Source: Paenibacillus radicis (ex Gao et al. 2016) (GTDB taxonomy: Bacteria > Bacillota > Bacilli > Paenibacillales > Paenibacillaceae). Taken from it: 64,000 nt of DNA. A program made the translations under genes and the position numbers. The notes beneath the pieces were generated by a model. The model saw nothing but the letters and a program-made list of their open reading frames with translations, did not search any database and was not told the origin of the DNA. The DNA is taken from contig NZ_BMHY01000002.1 in assembly GCF_014641555.1 (NCBI RefSeq), positions 333,658 through 397,657 of the forward strand, given 5' to 3'. Positions 60,934-64,000 of the stretch are shown in pieces. Numbering within the stretch: position 1 is the first letter of the stretch; every line of letters starts with the position of its first letter.

Positions 60934-61776
60934 ATGAATCAGCAAACTAGACTTCAGGCGTTATCCGCTTTTCTGAAGCAGCAGCGCTCCAAAATCGCAC
61001 CAGAGTCGGTTGGACTGGCGGCAGGAACCCGCAGAAGAACGCCTGGACTGCGCCGGGAGGAAGTTGCTCAGTTGGCCGGAGTAAGCACCACCTGGTATAC
61101 CTGGCTTGAGCAGGGACGGGATATCCGGGTGTCGTCTTCCGTACTGGATTGCGTGGCAACCGCCTTGCAGCTCAGCGTCGATGAACGGAAGTATTTATTT
61201 GCGCTTGCTCTGGAAACGGGCGGACAAACGGCTCCAATGGAAGGGCAGGCACAGCACGAAATCAGCCCGTCGCTGAAGCGGATTTTACAGGAGCTGCGCA
61301 ATTGTCCCACGATTATTACCGACCGCAGATATGATATTGTCGGCTGGAACGAGGCCGCGGCTCATGTCTTTCTCGACTTTGAACGGATTCCGGCCGATCA
61401 GCGCAATATGATCCGGATGCTGTTTACCCGAAAGGAGCTGCAGCGTCTCGCCGTGAACTGGGAGCATTTTACGAGCGGCTTTCTTGCAATCTTCCGGGCC
61501 TATTACGGGCAATATGTGGAGGACGATTGGTATGAGCGGTTTTTGGAGGAGATGAAGACAGCGCATCCGGACTTTGAACGGCTCTGGAGGCAAAGCGAGG
61601 TAAAGTCGGCTCCGGAGGTACTGATCGAGTTCCGTCATGCGAAAGCGGGCAAAATGCTGTTTCACCTTACTTCGCTGCAAGTGCAAGGAAGCGCCGATTT
61701 GCGCTGCAGTATTTATACGCCTGCTCCAGAGTCTTCCACAGAGTTTAAGCTGAGACAGCTGATGGAAAGGCAATAA
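60934..61776 (+). CDS. XRE/MmyB-type transcriptional regulator
   Basis: A 280-residue regulator. The HTH is residues ~25-75: RRTPGLRREEVAQLAGVSTTWYTWLEQGRD. The C-terminal MmyB-like ligand domain follows: IITDRRYDIVGWNEAAAHVF, then FERIPADQRNMIRMLF and the late FRHAKAGKMLFHLTSLQV. Relatives in actinobacteria bind fatty acid-like ligands, which would fit the divergent fabF gene; this is inference. ATG 60934 with GGTGGGATC upstream. Confidence 0.82.
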   Translation: MNQQTRLQALSAFLKQQRSKIAPESVGLAAGTRRRTPGLRREEVAQLAGVSTTWYTWLEQGRDIRVSSSVLDCVATALQLSVDERKYLFALALETGGQTAPMEGQAQHEISPSLKRILQELRNCPTIITDRRYDIVGWNEAAAHVFLDFERIPADQRNMIRMLFTRKELQRLAVNWEHFTSGFLAIFRAYYGQYVEDDWYERFLEEMKTAHPDFERLWRQSEVKSAPEVLIEFRHAKAGKMLFHLTSLQVQGSADLRCSIYTPAPESSTEFKLRQLMERQ

Positions 61777-61892
61777 CTTTTGAGAAAGCGGCTTACAACA
61801 CATAGAGTAACTTGCTCCCTCTCCGAGTATTTTTTACATCGTCTGGACATAATCTGACAGGTGTAACTATAGGTTCTGGAGGCGGAGCAAAC

Positions 61893-62636
61893 GTGAGATT
61901 GAAGGATAAAATAGCCATTGTGACTGGCGGAGCAAGCGGCATCGGTGCGGAAACCGTCAAACTATTTGTCAGGGAAGGTGCGAAGGCGGTCATTGCCGAT
62001 TTTTCTGACCACGGGCAGCAGTTGTCGGAAGAGCTGAACGGTGCGGGACATGATACGCTATTCGTAAAGACTGACGTTACAAAGAGTGAAGACGTACAGC
62101 GAATGGTAGAGGAGACGGTCCGCAAATACGGTCGAATCGATATTTTGTTCGCCAATGCGGGCATTGCTAAAGATGCGGCTGGTCATGAGCTAAGCCTAGA
62201 GGCTTGGCAGCGTACGGTAGATATTAACCTGACTGGTGTTTTTCTGAGCGATAAGTATGTGATTGACCAGATGCTGAAACAAGGCACCGGCGGCGCTATC
62301 GTCAATTGCGGCTCAATCCATAGCCATGTGGGAAAAGGCTCTGTGACGGCTTATGCAGCGGCAAAGGGCGGCGTGAAGCTGCTGACGCAGACGCTTGGCA
62401 TCGATTATGCGCCCAAGGGTATCCGCGTTAATGCGGTATGTCCAGGCTATATCGACACGCCTCTGCTGGCAGGCTTGAACGATGCAATTAAGCAGCATCT
62501 GATCAGTCTTCATCCAATTGGCCGGCTCGGGAAGCCTGAGGAAATCGCCAAAGCGGTATTGTTTCTGGCGAGCGACGACGCCTCTTTTGTTACCGGGACT
62601 ACCTTGCTTGTTGACGGCGGTTATACGGCTCAATAA
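61893..62636 (+). CDS. SDR-family oxidoreductase
   Basis: A 247-residue classical SDR: TGGASGIG binds NAD(P), DILFANAGI fixes the cofactor, the catalytic Ser is in NCGSIHSHVG and YAAAKGG provides Tyr/Lys. C-terminal VTGTTLLVDGGYTAQ. GTG at 61893 with GGAGGCGGAG upstream. Substrate unknown. It follows the MmyB-type gene and may be its target. Confidence 0.87.
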   Translation: MRLKDKIAIVTGGASGIGAETVKLFVREGAKAVIADFSDHGQQLSEELNGAGHDTLFVKTDVTKSEDVQRMVEETVRKYGRIDILFANAGIAKDAAGHELSLEAWQRTVDINLTGVFLSDKYVIDQMLKQGTGGAIVNCGSIHSHVGKGSVTAYAAAKGGVKLLTQTLGIDYAPKGIRVNAVCPGYIDTPLLAGLNDAIKQHLISLHPIGRLGKPEEIAKAVLFLASDDASFVTGTTLLVDGGYTAQ

Positions 62637-62656
62637 ACTTGTGTTGCAGTATGCAG

Positions 62657-62685
62657 CGGGAGGCCTTCAAGAGGCCTCCCGTTTT
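62657..62685 (+). terminator. Terminator between SDR and argS
   Basis: CGGGAGGCCT (62657-62666) pairs perfectly with AGGCCTCCCG (62672-62681), then four T. Confidence 0.85.
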
Positions 62686-62689
62686 CCAT

Positions 62690-64000
62690 TTATATCTCAA
62701 CGGGTGTGCGAATACCGAGCAGATGCAACCCTTCCTCCAAGCAGGCTCCAGTTGCCTTCACGAGCTCAAGCTTAGCCGTTCTTTCAGAGCTGTTTTCTAT
62801 AAAAATACGCTGATGGCGGTAAAAACGGTTAAAGGCCTGCGCACACTCAATCAAATATCTTGCGAGTACGGAAGGCTCACTGCGTTCGGCCGCTTGCGCG
62901 AGGGCCTCGGGATAAGCGACAAGATGCTTGAACAGCTGCCAGCTATAATCGTCTGCTGCTTCCTGAAACGAATAAGTTGTGCTGTCCGCCTGCTGTTGTC
63001 CGTACTCTAGCTCGGCGCGGGTGAGCAGCCGCTGGATTCTAGCATAGGCGTATTGGACATAAGGCCCGGTTTCGCCTTCGAAATTGACTGTGTCCGCCAA
63101 ATTAAAGTCGACGTTCAGTATACGGGAATGAAGCAGGTCGCCGAACACGACTGCCCCGATGCCGATGGCTTCCGCCACCTCGTGCTTATCAGCCAAATCA
63201 GGATTTTTCTCTTCGATTTTGAGCAGCGCATGCTGTACCGCCTCGTCGAGCACTTCTTCCAGAAATACGACTTTCCCTTTGCGCGTGGACATTTTTTGTC
63301 CGTTCATCCGCATTAAGCCAAACGGCACATGCTGCAGCTGCTTAGACCAAGGCTTGCCCATCCGCTCCAGCACCAAAGCGATTTGGCGGAAATGCAGCGT
63401 TTGCTCGGAACCCACGACATACAGCAGTTTATCGCCGCCCATCACATCGTGACGGTATAGCGCAGTAGTCAAATCCCGGGTCGCATAAATCGAAGAACCG
63501 TCCGATTTGCGGATGATGCAAGGCGGCAAGCCTTCATCGTCCAGCCGAACAACCATCGCTCCGTCGCTTTCCTCCAGCAATCCCAGCTGTTCTAGTTCTT
63601 CTGCGACGGCTTCCATTTTATCATTGTAAAAGCTTTCACCAAGCACATGGTCGAAGCGTACGCCAAGCCTGTCGTACAGCCGCTGAAATTCCGTTTTGCT
63701 GTCGGTGATGAACTTATTCCAGTAATTCAGCGCGGTCTCGTCGCCGGCTTCCAGCTTGGCGAACCATTCCCGCGCCTGCAGCTCCAGTTCGGGCCGATTT
63801 TCGACTTCCTGATGGAATTTCACATACAGCGACAAATACGCTTTGATCGGATCAGCAGCAATTGCCGCATCATCGCCCCATTCTAAATAAGCGACAATTT
63901 GTTTGCCGAATTGTGTGCCCCAATCGCCCAAATGATTAACGTTGACCGTATCATACCCGATTTTTCTTAAAATATGGTATAAGGCGTTGCCGATCATCGT
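62690..64000 (-). CDS. argS: Arginyl-tRNA synthetase, partial (5' end outside window)
   Basis: The last ~436 residues of a ~555-residue class I synthetase that loads tRNA-Arg. Present: MIGNALYHILRKIGYDT right after the expected HIGH motif (which lies off the window), VNVNHLGDWGTQFGK, KSDGSSIYATRDL, the KMSTRKG loop and the DALR anticodon-binding domain ending at 62690. The frame is open to 64000. It is the essential, single-copy gene of the window. Confidence 0.95.
   Translation of the reverse strand, partial: TMIGNALYHILRKIGYDTVNVNHLGDWGTQFGKQIVAYLEWGDDAAIAADPIKAYLSLYVKFHQEVENRPELELQAREWFAKLEAGDETALNYWNKFITDSKTEFQRLYDRLGVRFDHVLGESFYNDKMEAVAEELEQLGLLEESDGAMVVRLDDEGLPPCIIRKSDGSSIYATRDLTTALYRHDVMGGDKLLYVVGSEQTLHFRQIALVLERMGKPWSKQLQHVPFGLMRMNGQKMSTRKGKVVFLEEVLDEAVQHALLKIEEKNPDLADKHEVAEAIGIGAVVFGDLLHSRILNVDFNLADTVNFEGETGPYVQYAYARIQRLLTRAELEYGQQQADSTTYSFQEAADDYSWQLFKHLVAYPEALAQAAERSEPSVLARYLIECAQAFNRFYRHQRIFIENSSERTAKLELVKATGACLEEGLHLLGIRTPVEI

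Noticed and set aside
1..64000. Insertion sequences, prophage, integrated element or tRNA attachment site
   Set aside because: No transposase, integrase, structural phage gene, tRNA or flanking direct repeats could be recognised; repeats are present but without a mobility gene in the window.

Overview
The window looks like chromosomal DNA from a Paenibacillus-like member of the Bacillales. This is inferred from the gene families, not from a marker gene. The evidence is strong AGGAGG-type ribosome sites with frequent GTG/TTG starts, a YesM/YesN-type two-component pair beside a sugar ABC importer, two giant secreted proteins with C-terminal SLH anchors, a GH87-like glucanase, a CdaS-like diadenylate cyclase and CcpA-type cre sites. 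I found no insertion sequence, tRNA, rRNA or CRISPR array. The right end is cut inside argS.

Layout. 1-4342: repeats, a GNAT acetyltransferase behind a possible attenuator, and a sensor kinase/AraC-type regulator pair on the minus strand. 4618-12011: a probable mannoside-use operon (lipoprotein binding protein, two permeases, GH2 beta-mannosidase, D-lyxose/mannose isomerase, sorbitol-type dehydrogenase). 12083-14962: an AAA+ ATPase/TPR membrane protein pair and a DUF72 protein. 15113-17378: a BlaI/M56 (BlaR1-like) regulatory pair with two operator palindromes. 17557-27295: an HD hydrolase, a histidinol-phosphatase-like PHP enzyme, a lipoprotein esterase, a GH25 muramidase, a DUF4358-MBOAT-DHHW O-acetylation trio, a Qnr-like pentapeptide protein and a diadenylate cyclase.

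27296-28569 is non-coding: A/C-rich tandem repeats followed by three 265-bp tandem units full of AGCGAA/TTCGCT palindromes. 28570-33092 is the most striking locus: a cobalamin riboswitch with a terminator, followed by one 1392-residue SLH-anchored protein combining an intrinsic-factor-like helical toroid with two DUF4430 domains. It may be a surface vitamin B12 receptor. Divergent from it is a 2226-residue SLH-anchored glucanase-like protein with seven lectin-like repeats. 40177-46265 holds a lipoprotein sugar dehydrogenase, a three-gene ArsR/SRPBCC operon with twin operators, a MurG-like transferase, threonine synthase and an SDR. 46266-47342 is non-coding: a 62-bp near-perfect palindrome, a 38-bp tandem array and an operator-rich promoter.

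47343-54456 is an eight-gene catabolic operon: a TauABC/SsuABC-type importer, a RutA/SfnG-like flavin monooxygenase, a RutB-like amidohydrolase, an M20 hydrolase and two flavin reductases. It is followed by a TetR regulator with an apparent flavodoxin-like C-terminal domain and a 14-TM exporter. The gene set suggests uptake and oxidative opening of a nitrogen- or sulfur-containing small molecule, but the substrate is unknown. 57361-64000 holds two small conserved-looking proteins, a second flavin oxidoreductase, a FabF paralogue divergent from an XRE/MmyB-type regulator, an SDR and argS.

The AGCGAA/TTCGCT palindrome family occurs in four separate intergenic regions (1-115, 27690-28440, 46340-46580, 59240-59450), so it is a dispersed repeat of this genome.
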